From Lachnospiraceae bacterium P6A3 (GTDB taxonomy: Bacteria > Bacillota > Clostridia > Lachnospirales > Lachnospiraceae): a stretch of 64,000 nucleotides of DNA. Position numbers and translations under genes: made by a program. The number at the start of each line of letters is the position of its first letter. The first letter of the stretch is position 1. Shown here one piece after another: positions 46,910 to 56,678 of this stretch. The stretch spans positions 1 through 64,000 of the forward strand of contig JNKP01000007.1 of the NCBI GenBank assembly GCA_000702085.1. Reading direction: 5' to 3'. Under the pieces are notes generated by a model. It made no database searches, was not told the origin of the DNA, and saw only the letters and a program-made list of their open reading frames with translations.

Positions 46910-48296
46910 GTTAAAGAAAAAAATATCACTCCTTTGCACGGGGGTAATGGTATTAAGTCTGTGCGGATGCTCATCACAGTCTGTATCATCAACCGGACTG
47001 GTGAAAGTGGGATCATTAAATATCGAGGCTTCACCGGAATACACCGATGAGAGTCCTGCGGAGACTATGACAGGCTCATGGTCATCTGATGACGGACTGT
47101 GCACGATTTTAAAGTTTCCCACATATTATGATGTGACTCTTGATTATGAAAACGGAAGTCCGGATGAAGTCGGTGCGGCATATGCCCGTACAATCCTTGA
47201 AGCGGTTCCCGATTATGAGGCGGTATTCGAGCCTTACCTGTATGAAAATATCAACGTTCTTTTCGGCGGACGTGAGATCAATTACGAAGCTCTTGAAAAA
47301 AGAATACTGACCCTCGAGGCTTCAATCCGTGAGGAATACAGAGAAGAGATTGAAAGCTTTGCAAGAACAATCTCCGCAGGCGAGGAGGGATTTTCGGAAA
47401 ACGGAAAACTCAGCTATATTGAAGCAATATCCATGCAGATGATTCCGGACGCATTAAGAGCAACCGCCTGCAGCGCACTTTCCGTCGGAGGGTCACATAC
47501 TGAAAGCGGACACAGGATTTCTCTCAGAAATCTCGAATGGAATCTCGGAAGTACTTCTCAGATGACACTTCTCCATTCGGTTGCACACATGAAAAAAGGG
47601 GACAGATCTCTGACATCGATTGCCATGCTCGGTCTTCTCGATATGATCACTTCCGTTAATGATGACGGAGTTTTGATAGGTATTCTGGATGTCGGCACCG
47701 TAAACCACATGGAGTTTGTTTATGAAGGAAAAAAATGTTATACATATGAAATAAGATATGCACTTGAGCAGTTTGACAATGCGAAGGATGCGGCTGAATT
47801 TCTTTCATCGGAAAGCGGAGATTTCACCTGGTGTAACAACCTTCTTGTATCGGATGACGAATCGGCTTTTTGCTGCGAAAATCCCACAAGAGAAGTGGTG
47901 GAAGCCGGAAGAGCAATTCCGGTTATCAGGGATGCGGATACGGAACTGATGGAAGGACTTGTATGGGATACTCCCGATGTTCTCTGCATTGTGAATTCTT
48001 TTGCCACTGTGGGTAATCAGGACGGATTTACCGGAAATCTCGGAGAAACAAACCGTTTTACGAAGTATAATAACTGGGTAAAAGAAATCGGGATATTTTC
48101 CGTAGCCGATTTGAAAGGTATAATGGCAAGGGAGGTTGTGGACCAGTATGAAGTGGTAAATGTCCACAACAGCGGAACTGTTCACACCGTAATAGTTGAT
48201 TATGCTACAGGTGATATTCACGTGGCATTCACATACGGAAAATGTGCCGATGATGTTCCCGAATATGTACTCGTAGGTAATTACGGAGATAAATGA
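46902..48296 (+). CDS. Lipoprotein with C45/acid-ceramidase-like Ntn-hydrolase domain
   Basis: The 464-residue protein has a lipoprotein signal peptide with the acylated Cys at about 23 (SLCGCSS). The hydrolase begins with a likely nucleophile Cys190 in ATACSALSVGG, with GHRISLRNLEW (about 203-213) matching the catalytic Arg/Asn-Asp region of C45 and NAAA enzymes. These self-cleave before Cys and hydrolyse amides such as N-acyl or bile-acid-type bonds. Placement inside an ABC/two-component operon suggests it detoxifies or processes a lipopeptide or amide compound at the cell surface. The specificity is unknown. Confidence 0.8.
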   Translation: MNKLKKKISLLCTGVMVLSLCGCSSQSVSSTGLVKVGSLNIEASPEYTDESPAETMTGSWSSDDGLCTILKFPTYYDVTLDYENGSPDEVGAAYARTILEAVPDYEAVFEPYLYENINVLFGGREINYEALEKRILTLEASIREEYREEIESFARTISAGEEGFSENGKLSYIEAISMQMIPDALRATACSALSVGGSHTESGHRISLRNLEWNLGSTSQMTLLHSVAHMKKGDRSLTSIAMLGLLDMITSVNDDGVLIGILDVGTVNHMEFVYEGKKCYTYEIRYALEQFDNAKDAAEFLSSESGDFTWCNNLLVSDDESAFCCENPTREVVEAGRAIPVIRDADTELMEGLVWDTPDVLCIVNSFATVGNQDGFTGNLGETNRFTKYNNWVKEIGIFSVADLKGIMAREVVDQYEVVNVHNSGTVHTVIVDYATGDIHVAFTYGKCADDVPEYVLVGNYGDK

Positions 48297-48297
48297 T

Positions 48298-48978
48298 ATG
48301 ACTGATATTCTTGTCATCGAGGATAACGAAGAACTCGGACAACTTATCGTTGATTTTCTTAAACGCGAAGGCTATTCCGTCCTCTGGGAAAAGAATGCGG
48401 AAGACGGATTAAAACTTGTGGGAGAAGCAGCATTTAAGATGCTGCTTCTTGACGTTATGCTTCCGGGTATGAACGGGTATGAAGCACTTCAGGAGATCAG
48501 AAGGGATCAGAAACTTCCGGTTTTGATGATGAGTGCCAAGACTGATGAACAGAGCAAGATCCTTGGGTTTGAAGTAGGTGCGGACGATTACATCGATAAG
48601 CCGTTTTCATTCAAAGTGCTCGGTCTGAAAATCAAAGCTCTTATGAAACGTACCTATGACCTTGCGGAGGACCGACAGCTTCTTACATATGAAGACATAA
48701 CTCTCGACGTGGGAGCCAGAACTGTTTTCAAAGGGGATAATCAGATTCAGATAACAGGTAAAGAATACGAACTTCTTGAATACATGATGAGACATCCTGA
48801 GCAGATTCTGAATAAAGAAAAACTCTTCAATGAAATATGGGGAGTTGACTGCTTCAGCGATCTGGGCAGTCTGAATGTGCATATCAGATGGCTGAGAGAA
48901 AAACTTGAAGAAGATCCCAAGAATCCCAAACTGATCAAAACAGTCTGGAGAGTCGGATATCAGTTCGGAGGAAATTAA
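48298..48978 (+). CDS. OmpR-family response regulator
   Basis: The 226-residue protein has a receiver domain with the acidic pocket in IEDNEELG, phosphorylatable Asp52 in LLLDVMLPG and DYIDKPF Lys. A winged-helix DNA-binding domain follows (about 128-224, with LNVHIRWLREKLE and WRVGYQFGG). It starts one base after the preceding stop and should be phosphorylated by the adjacent kinase. Confidence 0.97.
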   Translation: MTDILVIEDNEELGQLIVDFLKREGYSVLWEKNAEDGLKLVGEAAFKMLLLDVMLPGMNGYEALQEIRRDQKLPVLMMSAKTDEQSKILGFEVGADDYIDKPFSFKVLGLKIKALMKRTYDLAEDRQLLTYEDITLDVGARTVFKGDNQIQITGKEYELLEYMMRHPEQILNKEKLFNEIWGVDCFSDLGSLNVHIRWLREKLEEDPKNPKLIKTVWRVGYQFGGN

Positions 48979-48980
48979 AA

Positions 48981-50333
48981 ATGAAGAGAGCCGGAAAAAT
49001 CTATATCATAACGGCTTCTTTGTTTGCGTGTATTTTCCTGGCCGCAAATCTTCTTTTCGGTGTGTTCGGCAGTAAGCAGGAAGATGACATATATGTTTTG
49101 ATGAACAGAGTTTTCAGCGAGGTGGAAGAAAACTGCAAAGCGTTCTCTGCTGACGAACTCTCGGAAGAGACGGTTACATCGGTCATCGAAGATGTCTATT
49201 ATACTCACACCGGTGATTATGCTTCGGAATACGGAGCTTTAAGTCTTCCCAAAAGAGTCTATTATATCCCAGCAGAGTTTTACGACACCAATGTCACTCT
49301 TTTGAACAGAGATAAAGAATTTGAGAAAGTCTGGGTGCTTGGCCGTGACGGCAAGGTTCTTGGATTTGTGATATTTGAATTTGCGGAATCGGGATATGTA
49401 AGCCTTCACATAATGCTGAATATATCTATTGCGGCTTGCTTTGTGATAGCCCTTGCGATATGCATCTATATCAATTCGTATGTTCTGAGACCTTTCAATA
49501 AATTTGCTTCCTATCCCGAAAAGCTGTCCAAAAACCAGCTTACTGAAAAGCTTCCCGAGACAAAGAACCGCTTATTCGGACGTTTCACCTGGGGAATCAA
49601 TATGTTAAACGATAAGCTGGCAAGCGACAGAAAGAGGATAAACGAACTCAGCCGCGATCACCTGACCATGCTTACATCCATAGCCCACGGTATAAAAACT
49701 CCGGTTGCAAATATCAAGCTGTATGCGGATGCCATAGAGACCGGTCTTTACCAGCCTGACGGAAATATAAATGAAAGTGATGCGGAGGTTGCATCCAAGA
49801 TTTCGAAAAATGCGGATGACATTACGGAGATCGTTAAGGAATTGATCGACAAAGCCTCCGGCGGAGTGGTGGATTTCGAACCCGAGATAAAATCTTTCTA
49901 TCTGAACGAACTTACGGTCTTTTTGAATGAAGAATACGGAAAGCGTCTCGAAGTTCTCAGGATACCGTACAATTTCGAAGTTGAGTCCAATGCCATGATA
50001 AAGAGCGATAAAACGGGTCTTTGCCGTATATTATCGCAGCTGATGGAAAATGCCATCAAGTACGGAAACGGTGAGGGGATCTTTGTTCGCATCAGGAAAG
50101 ATGAAGAGGGATACTACCTTTCAGTCAGAAATAAGGGAAAGGTTCTTGATAAGAAGGAGCTTCCTTTTATATTCAACAGTTTCTGGAGAGGTTCAAATTC
50201 CGAGGGAATAGAAGGAAGCGGTATCGGACTGTTTGAAAGCTTTGAGATAGCACGCAGGCTGGATGGAGAGATATATGCCCGGGCAGATGCGGAAAACAGT
50301 GAGATGGAATTTGAAGTATTCATAAATCCATGA
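48981..50333 (+). CDS. Sensor histidine kinase
   Basis: The 450-residue protein has two membrane segments (about 8-28 and 148-172), enclosing a 120-residue external sensor domain. A HAMP-like stretch follows. The H-box has His236 in SIAHGIKTPVAN. The ATPase domain has MENAIKYGNG, and the G-boxes include GSGIGLFES. It partners the response regulator, GGAGGAA-preceded start 3 bases downstream. A terminator follows and overlaps the next promoter. Confidence 0.95.
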   Translation: MKRAGKIYIITASLFACIFLAANLLFGVFGSKQEDDIYVLMNRVFSEVEENCKAFSADELSEETVTSVIEDVYYTHTGDYASEYGALSLPKRVYYIPAEFYDTNVTLLNRDKEFEKVWVLGRDGKVLGFVIFEFAESGYVSLHIMLNISIAACFVIALAICIYINSYVLRPFNKFASYPEKLSKNQLTEKLPETKNRLFGRFTWGINMLNDKLASDRKRINELSRDHLTMLTSIAHGIKTPVANIKLYADAIETGLYQPDGNINESDAEVASKISKNADDITEIVKELIDKASGGVVDFEPEIKSFYLNELTVFLNEEYGKRLEVLRIPYNFEVESNAMIKSDKTGLCRILSQLMENAIKYGNGEGIFVRIRKDEEGYYLSVRNKGKVLDKKELPFIFNSFWRGSNSEGIEGSGIGLFESFEIARRLDGEIYARADAENSEMEFEVFINP

Positions 50334-50336
50334 ACA

Positions 50337-50364
50337 AAGGGGGCGGATGCAGATTCGCCCCCTT
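50337..50364 (+). terminator. Terminator after the histidine kinase
   Basis: AAGGGGGCG pairs with CGCCCCCTT around a ten-base loop. The last two bases overlap the TTGACA -35 of the next promoter. Confidence 0.8.
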
Positions 50365-50415
50365 GACATATTAACCGGGTCAATGTAAGATAACGTTGTT
50401 ACGTAACAGTGTTAT
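50363..50415 (+). promoter_or_regulatory. TetR promoter with 26-base operator
   Basis: TTGACA (50363-50368), a 17-base spacer and TAAGAT (50386-50391) form a promoter. The operator ATAAC-GT-TGTTACGTAACA-GT-GTTAT (50390-50415) starts at the -10, a position for autorepression. Confidence 0.8.
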
Positions 50416-50434
50416 TTTTTTTCCGGAGATCGAT

Positions 50435-51049
50435 ATGAGAAAAGACGGTGAACAGGGAACCCGTGAGCTTCTGATAGAAGCTGCAAAAAAAGAGTTCCTT
50501 GAAAAGGGCTATAACAAAGCCTCTCTCAGAACAATTTGTGCAAACGCCGGAGTTACAACAGGTGCTTTGTATTTCTTTTTTGAAAATAAAGCGGACCTGT
50601 TTGCGGCGATAGTAGATCCTCCGCTTAGGGGATTGAAGGCAATCCTTATCAAGCATTTCTCGGAAGATGCGGAAGAGATCAAAAAACTGTCTTCGATCGA
50701 GGAAGCAGATCCTGATCATAGCGAGATAAGCGACAGGATTGTCGGACATATCTATGATAATTATGACAGTTTCATGCTCCTGTTGAATGCTTCGGAAAAT
50801 ACCGTGTACGAAAATGTCGTTGATGAATTCGTTGCAATGGTGGACAGATCAATTCCTGCGATGATGTCCCATATAAAGGGATATACCTATGACGAGTACA
50901 TGTCGCATTGGATGGCACATATCTCCATCGACGCTTTTATCCATGTGATTCAGCATGAGAAGGATGTAAACAAGGCAAAAGAAAGACTCAGAGGAATTCT
51001 TAATTATCTTGTTGTGGGCTGGATGCAGCTGGCAATGGTAAAAAAATAA
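50435..51049 (+). CDS. TetR/AcrR-family regulator of the following ABC transporter
   Basis: The 204-residue protein has an N-terminal TetR helix-turn-helix (about 8-55, with KASLRTICANAGVTTGALYFFF) and a ligand-binding domain. ATG 50435 follows CCGGAGATCGAT; an upstream TTG at 50396 falls in the operator and is rejected. The site TTAC[GA]TAACAG[CT]GTTAT in its own promoter recurs upstream of the ABC gene at 51115, so it probably represses both. Confidence 0.9.
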   Translation: MRKDGEQGTRELLIEAAKKEFLEKGYNKASLRTICANAGVTTGALYFFFENKADLFAAIVDPPLRGLKAILIKHFSEDAEEIKKLSSIEEADPDHSEISDRIVGHIYDNYDSFMLLLNASENTVYENVVDEFVAMVDRSIPAMMSHIKGYTYDEYMSHWMAHISIDAFIHVIQHEKDVNKAKERLRGILNYLVVGWMQLAMVKK

Positions 51050-51111
51050 GTTTTGAATTTAACCGCTTCGCAGATCGGAGAGATCCTTTTTGCTGAAGCG
51101 GAAAAAAATAA

Positions 51112-51136
51112 CATTTACATAACAGCGTTATGTTGA
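51112..51136 (+). promoter_or_regulatory. Operator-like site before the second ABC operon
   Basis: TTTACATAACAGCGTTATGTT, about 25 bases before the ABC start, contains CATAAC-AGC-GTTATG and shares TTACRTAACAGYGTTAT with the operator of the TetR gene. Confidence 0.7.
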
Positions 51137-51154
51137 AAGGGAGGGAATGAAAAA

Positions 51155-51856
51155 ATGTATCTTGAGATCAACGACGTGAAGAAAAGCTATGGCACCGGCG
51201 GAAGCTATGTACAGGTCTTAAAAGGTGTTAATACAGGAGTCGATAAAGGGCAGATGTGCGTCATACAGGGAACATCGGGTTCCGGTAAGTCCACTCTTTT
51301 AAACTGCATAGGCGGTCTTGATTTTATGGATTCGGGATCAATAACCGTAGACGGAACCGAAATATTCGGAATGAAAAACGCCGCACTTTCCGACTACAGA
51401 AGGGACAATCTCGGTTTTATTTTCCAGTTTTACAATCTGGTCCCCAACCTTACGGTAAAAGAAAACATTCAGGTCTGCGAATACCTCACCAAAGATCCTC
51501 TCGATATGGATGAGCTTCTTGATGTGCTTGGACTTACGGAGCATCAGAACAAGTTCCCTGCACAACTTTCCGGCGGACAGCAGCAAAGATGCGCCATAGC
51601 AAGAGCTCTCATCAAAAATCCAAAGCTTCTTTTGTGCGATGAGCCTACAGGCGCACTGGATTCTAATACATCGAGGGATATTCTCATTCTTCTCGAACAG
51701 ATAAATGAAAAGTACGGAACCACCATGCTGATCGTAACTCATAACAATTCCATCAAGAACATGGTCCACAAAGTGATCTTCCTTAAAGACGGAATCGTGA
51801 AGAAAGAATATCTGAACGAAACAAGAATTCCCGCAAGTGAATTGGAGGATCTGTAA
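51155..51856 (+). CDS. ABC transporter ATP-binding protein
   Basis: The 233-residue ATPase has Walker A GTSGSGKST, signature LSGGQQQRC and Walker B LLLCDEPTGAL, with His in VTHNNS. It belongs to the LolD/MacB type that pairs with FtsX-like permeases. GGGAGGG precedes the start. Its last base overlaps the ATG of the permease gene, so the two are coupled. Confidence 0.95.
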   Translation: MYLEINDVKKSYGTGGSYVQVLKGVNTGVDKGQMCVIQGTSGSGKSTLLNCIGGLDFMDSGSITVDGTEIFGMKNAALSDYRRDNLGFIFQFYNLVPNLTVKENIQVCEYLTKDPLDMDELLDVLGLTEHQNKFPAQLSGGQQQRCAIARALIKNPKLLLCDEPTGALDSNTSRDILILLEQINEKYGTTMLIVTHNNSIKNMVHKVIFLKDGIVKKEYLNETRIPASELEDL

Positions 51857-54582
51857 TGAACAGAATATTGAGGAAAAGATTTCCCAGACAGATAAGGGCG
51901 GATTTTTTCAGACTGGGAAGTCTCTTTTTGATGATCGCCATTTGCATGTATATAGTCATAGCTTTGGTCGATGCTGCTGAGGTTATCATAACCGGAACCG
52001 AAAAGAATCAGATTGAAAGCAAAATAGAAGACGGACAGTTTACCGTTTTCAATCCTCTTTCACAGGCACAAATTGATGAGATTAAAAGTGCAGGTGTCAC
52101 CATCGAGCCGCACATAAGCTACGACATGACTCTCGATGACGGTTCGGTGATAAGAGTATTTGAAAACAGAGCGCTTATCGATACCGTGACTTTGGACAGC
52201 GGAAGAGAAGCGGTTTCGAATAATGAGATTGTTCTGGAGAAAAGATACTGTGAGGTACATGACATCAGTGTCGGAAGTGTGCTTTTTATCGGCGGAGAAG
52301 AGATTACCGTTACGGGAATAGGTAGCTCCGTAGATTATGATGCGCCTCTTAAGAATCTTTCGGATACGGCAGTGGACAGTACTGTTTTCGGAACGGGATT
52401 TGTATCGGCGGAAGGCTATGATCATTTGAAGAATATTGCGAATACCGGTGCGGAAGATCTGACTTATGCCTTTGTATTAAACGGTGTGATGAATTCAAAT
52501 GATTTTAAACAGATGTTAAAGGATTTTGAATTTGACTATAAATCCGTTGAAGATCCTTACTATCTTGAAATGCTGGAGGATTCCTACGGAAAGAAGGATG
52601 AAATCCGTGACGGAATAAGTGAGCTCGTAGACGGAGCCCGTGAACTGAATGAAGGGGCGGGTGAACTGTACGACGGCGCAGGAGAACTTTATGACGGAAC
52701 AAAGGAACTGGAGGACGGGCTCGGACAGATAGCGGACGGAAGTGAAGAATTATATGATGGAGTGGGGAAACTCAAGAAATCATTATCTGTAATTCCCGGA
52801 GCTGAAGGAAGCATAAAGCCGTTTGTAAACGGTATGTCCGATCTGAACGATGCGGTACATGAAGCCTATGACGGATCGGGTGAATTAAGAGAAGGTGCGG
52901 GTGAATTGTATGACGGAGCCGGAGAGCTCTATGACGGAACAGCTGAGCTCTATGACGGTGTTCTGGAATTGCAGGAAAAGTCTGATGAACTTCTTGATGA
53001 GATCTTCAAAACTTCTCCCGACAATTTAACCTCATTTTTGCTTAAAGAGGATAACCTCAGGATTGGCGGTGCGGCAGGCGATATCGAGATAAATAAAACC
53101 GTGGGACTTGTGGACGGTATTGTGGTCATTATTCTTTTTGCATATGTGCTTTCGGTATTCGTGATCAATCAGATCAGGGAAGAAAGCTCGACCATCGGTG
53201 CACTTTATGCACTCGGAGTTAAAAAGAAAGATCTGTTGAAACATTATATTTTTATGCCGACGGTCATTTCACTTCTGGGCGGAATATGCGGCGCGGCTGT
53301 GGGACTCAGCGGATTCGGTAGCAGCTGGCAGATGTCCGATTCGTATAATTACTATTCCATACCTGCATTCGATAAAATCGTTCCCGCATATTTGATCGTA
53401 TATGCAGTGATTATGCCTCCGGTTGTCAGCATTATCGTAAATTTTCTTGTGATCAACAAGAGTCTGTCGAGAACAGCACTTTCTCTTATAAAGAATGAAC
53501 AGAAGGTATCGAAGAGTAAGGATGTGGCACTTCCGAACATGCCCTTTATCAGAAAGTTTAAGATCAGACAGATGCTCCGTGAGAGAAGAATAGTCCTGAC
53601 CGTCGTCTTCGGTATGGCCATCTCACTTATGATCTTTATGATGGGACTGAACTGTTATGTATTGTGCAAACATATCGGTGAATATTCGAGCAGGGATACA
53701 CGCTATTCCTATATGTACACGTATAAATATCCTTCAAAAGAAGTTCCCGAAGGAGGAGAGGCATGCTTCGTTACATCTCTTCAGAAGGAGAGCCTGGGAT
53801 ATACCATCGACGTTACTGTAATGGGTATCGATGAGGACAACCCTTATATAAGTGTCACCACAGTACCCGGAAAAAATAAAATAGTCATATCAGATGCCGT
53901 GGCAAGTAAGTACGGCGTTTCGACAGGCGACAAACTCATTCTTACCGATAATGCAAATGACACGGATTATGCATTTACTGTAGAAGATGTTGTTCCTTAT
54001 TCCGTGGGGCTTACCGTATTCATGGATATCGACAGTATGAGAGAATTGTTCGGAGAATCGGATGATTATTATAATGCGGTAATGTCAGATTGTGAACTGG
54101 ATATTGAAGAAGGAAGGCTTTACTCCGTCACGACAAAAGCGGATATCGATAAAGCTTCCGGTGTATTTGTGGAACTAATGGCACCTGTCTTTACTCTTTT
54201 GATAGGAATGAGCACCGTGATCTTCTGTCTGGTAATGTATCTGATGACTTCGGTAATGATCGATAAAGCGTCATTCGGAATATCTCTTATGAAGATATTC
54301 GGCTTTAATAAGAAAGAAGTAAGAAAGCTTTACCTTGACGGAAATAAAACAGTTATCGCCATAGGTGCGCTTGCCGCAATACCTCTTGCCAAGATAATAA
54401 CCGACAGACTGTTCCCGATGTTTGTTGCAAATGTAGCCTGCGGACTTCCGCTAAATTTCGAGTGGTATTATTACCTCATTATCTATGCTGCAATAATCAT
54501 CTTCTACAATATGGTAAGTCTTCTTTTGACGGGAAAGCTCAGCCGCATGACTCCGGCGGAAGTTCTTAAAAACCGTGAGTGA
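51856..54582 (+). CDS. FtsX-like permease with YhgE/Pip-type glycine repeats
   Basis: The 908-residue protein has an N-terminal helix, a first external region (about 45-240), and then a repeat region at about 253-373 of roughly eleven-residue units such as GAGELYDG and ELEDG. Three membrane helices follow (about 420-550). A second helix (about 575) opens a second external domain, and three C-terminal helices finish the protein. The Gly/Asp repeats are like those of YhgE/Pip phage-receptor-type proteins, where they form a long coiled stalk. It works with the upstream ATPase. Confidence 0.9.
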   Translation: MNRILRKRFPRQIRADFFRLGSLFLMIAICMYIVIALVDAAEVIITGTEKNQIESKIEDGQFTVFNPLSQAQIDEIKSAGVTIEPHISYDMTLDDGSVIRVFENRALIDTVTLDSGREAVSNNEIVLEKRYCEVHDISVGSVLFIGGEEITVTGIGSSVDYDAPLKNLSDTAVDSTVFGTGFVSAEGYDHLKNIANTGAEDLTYAFVLNGVMNSNDFKQMLKDFEFDYKSVEDPYYLEMLEDSYGKKDEIRDGISELVDGARELNEGAGELYDGAGELYDGTKELEDGLGQIADGSEELYDGVGKLKKSLSVIPGAEGSIKPFVNGMSDLNDAVHEAYDGSGELREGAGELYDGAGELYDGTAELYDGVLELQEKSDELLDEIFKTSPDNLTSFLLKEDNLRIGGAAGDIEINKTVGLVDGIVVIILFAYVLSVFVINQIREESSTIGALYALGVKKKDLLKHYIFMPTVISLLGGICGAAVGLSGFGSSWQMSDSYNYYSIPAFDKIVPAYLIVYAVIMPPVVSIIVNFLVINKSLSRTALSLIKNEQKVSKSKDVALPNMPFIRKFKIRQMLRERRIVLTVVFGMAISLMIFMMGLNCYVLCKHIGEYSSRDTRYSYMYTYKYPSKEVPEGGEACFVTSLQKESLGYTIDVTVMGIDEDNPYISVTTVPGKNKIVISDAVASKYGVSTGDKLILTDNANDTDYAFTVEDVVPYSVGLTVFMDIDSMRELFGESDDYYNAVMSDCELDIEEGRLYSVTTKADIDKASGVFVELMAPVFTLLIGMSTVIFCLVMYLMTSVMIDKASFGISLMKIFGFNKKEVRKLYLDGNKTVIAIGALAAIPLAKIITDRLFPMFVANVACGLPLNFEWYYYLIIYAAIIIFYNMVSLLLTGKLSRMTPAEVLKNRE

Positions 54583-54597
54583 TATGTAATGACGATT

Positions 54598-54649
54598 AAA
54601 AAGGTCCGATGAAAATGCGGTAAAACCCGCGTATTTCATCGGGCCTTTT
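54598..54649 (+). terminator. Terminator after the second ABC operon
   Basis: AAAAGGTCCGATGAAA pairs with TTTCATCGGGCCTTTT, with an inner GCGG/CCGC stem. Confidence 0.85.
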
Positions 54650-54702
54650 GATATAATAAATCAGATGATCAACAATAAAGGTAGAGAACGGGATTGTGTA
54701 AT

Positions 54703-55545
54703 ATGGACTTTGATTCATTTGTGAATGATATCGAAAGAAGCGGCTGGAATGTTTTCGGAACAGAGGTGTACGAAAGCGGCAGATTGATACATTCCTGGGG
54801 TGACACTCAGGAATGTATTCATGAAATGTACTCGGCTACAAAAGCTGTTCTGTCGGTTGCTTTCGGCATTATCTATGACAGAGGACTTGTAGGCTTTGAT
54901 GATCCTATACTGAAATACATATCCGAATCTGCAAAACCGGGATGGGAAAAAGTGACAATCAGGCGTCTTCTTACAATGTCACTGCCGGGTCTTCCTTTCA
55001 GAGCCGAGGGGGATAACTGGATCAGATTCTCACTGGATTGTGATATCAATCCCGATGAGCGAGGATTTAATTACAGTAATATCTGCACTTATCTGGTGGG
55101 AGTCGCACTTGCAAATATACTCAGCTCGGATCTCGGTAAGTTTATAGAGGATGAGATATTCAAACCGTTGAATATTGAACATTTTGAGTATTCCCGAAGT
55201 CCGGAAGGATATTTCTACGGCGCATCAGGCATGAAACTCAGCGTTCACGATCTGAGCAAATTCGGACTTCTTCTCATGAACAACGGTGTATTTGATGGCA
55301 GAAGAATCGTCTCCGAAGAATACGTGAAACTTGCAACCTCCGTTCAGCAGATGAACAGAGAGGGAGGATACGGATTCTATATCTGGAAATACCGTGACGG
55401 GTACAGTATCAACGGCAAGTGGAAACAGAAGTGCTATATTCTTCCGGCTCGCGGAATAATAATTACATATCTTTCTCATATCGAAGATGATTCCAAGGAT
55501 CTTCTGATGAGTATGGAAAAGAACATACTGGGAATAACAGACTGA
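54703..55545 (+). CDS. Beta-lactamase-family serine hydrolase
   Basis: The 280-residue protein has the SxxK motif S44-A-T-K47 (MYSATKAVL) and GFNYSN with the Tyr-x-Asn motif. The C-terminal region, KCYILPARGIIITYLS, corresponds to the third motif. There is no signal peptide, so it appears cytosolic, like EstB-type esterases. TTG 54694 is a possible longer start. The neighbouring gene is a second member of the family with low similarity. Confidence 0.88.
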   Translation: MDFDSFVNDIERSGWNVFGTEVYESGRLIHSWGDTQECIHEMYSATKAVLSVAFGIIYDRGLVGFDDPILKYISESAKPGWEKVTIRRLLTMSLPGLPFRAEGDNWIRFSLDCDINPDERGFNYSNICTYLVGVALANILSSDLGKFIEDEIFKPLNIEHFEYSRSPEGYFYGASGMKLSVHDLSKFGLLLMNNGVFDGRRIVSEEYVKLATSVQQMNREGGYGFYIWKYRDGYSINGKWKQKCYILPARGIIITYLSHIEDDSKDLLMSMEKNILGITD

Positions 55546-55634
55546 GGATATAAAGATTTTTCTTGAAAAAGATTTTTAATTACATTAGCCTTTTCTTAGG
55601 ACGTCCGAATCTTACCTAAGAGGAGGCTATTTTA

Positions 55635-56639
55635 TTGAACAAAGAACAACTTCACAAGTACATTGAAAACAGCACGGGCAATGAGTCAAACATCTGCCAG
55701 ATTTATGCGCTTAAGGGTACCGAGACGGTCTGCGACGACTGTTGGCGCGGATTCAAGACCGATGATGCAATGAATGTCAATTCCGTAACCAAAGGTATCA
55801 TGGGACTGCTTGCCGGGATTGCACTGGATAAGGGTCACATCAGTAGCTTGGATCAGAAAGTGATGGATTATTTTCCTGATTACACCGTTAAACGTGGTGA
55901 GAAGACAATATACGAAGTCACAATCAGACATCTTCTTACTATGACGGCTCCATATAAAGGTAAATCGGAACCCTGGAAAAAGGTGTGCACATCGCAGGAC
56001 TGGACGCTTACAACTCTTGATTACCTCGGAGGGAGAAACGGAATCACAGGAGAATTCAGGTATGCGACTCTCGGTATTCAGATTCTCGCCGGAATAATCG
56101 AGAGGGCTGCGGGAGAAAAATGCATTGACTTTGCCAATAAGAATTTGTTTGAGCCCTTGGGGCTCCCGGGGCGTATTATACATGGAGACAGCTCCAAAGA
56201 AGATCAGTTTGATTTCTTTATGAACAAAAATCCCAGAAAATATGAGTGGTACTCGGATCCTCAGGGCAGTGTTACCGCAGGCTGGGGATTATGTATGTCG
56301 GCGAGAGATATGGCTGTGATCGGTGCGATGGTGCTGGGCGGCGGCTTGTATAATGGAAAAAAGATTATCTCGGAAGAATACCTGAAAGATATGCTGACAC
56401 CTCATGTTAAACTTGGTGAGCGATTTGGATTCATGAACTATGGGTATTTGTGGTACAAGCCCTATGATGATAAAGAGGTGTACGCAGCGATTGGTGACAG
56501 CGGAAATATCATCTATATAAACAAAGCAGAAAACATATCGGTAGGGATGACGGGTACATTCAAACCGAGGATTTTTGACCGAGTTGAGTTTATAGAGAAA
56601 ACAGTATTGCCTGCAATCGATGATGGTATTTTGGTTTAA
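55635..56639 (+). CDS. Beta-lactamase-family serine hydrolase, TTG start
   Basis: The 334-residue protein has SxxK at S50-V-T-K53 (VNSVTKGIM) and FRYATLGIQ as the likely second motif. The overall fold is of the class C beta-lactamase/esterase kind without a signal peptide. The start is TTG 55635, eight bases after AGGAGG; no ATG lies nearby in frame. A CTTAGG/CCTAAG dyad at about 55598-55619 precedes the ribosome site. The substrate is unknown. Confidence 0.88.
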   Translation: MNKEQLHKYIENSTGNESNICQIYALKGTETVCDDCWRGFKTDDAMNVNSVTKGIMGLLAGIALDKGHISSLDQKVMDYFPDYTVKRGEKTIYEVTIRHLLTMTAPYKGKSEPWKKVCTSQDWTLTTLDYLGGRNGITGEFRYATLGIQILAGIIERAAGEKCIDFANKNLFEPLGLPGRIIHGDSSKEDQFDFFMNKNPRKYEWYSDPQGSVTAGWGLCMSARDMAVIGAMVLGGGLYNGKKIISEEYLKDMLTPHVKLGERFGFMNYGYLWYKPYDDKEVYAAIGDSGNIIYINKAENISVGMTGTFKPRIFDRVEFIEKTVLPAIDDGILV

Positions 56640-56678
56640 CATCCGATCGTTTTTATGAAAACATGTTGTGAGCAGGGT

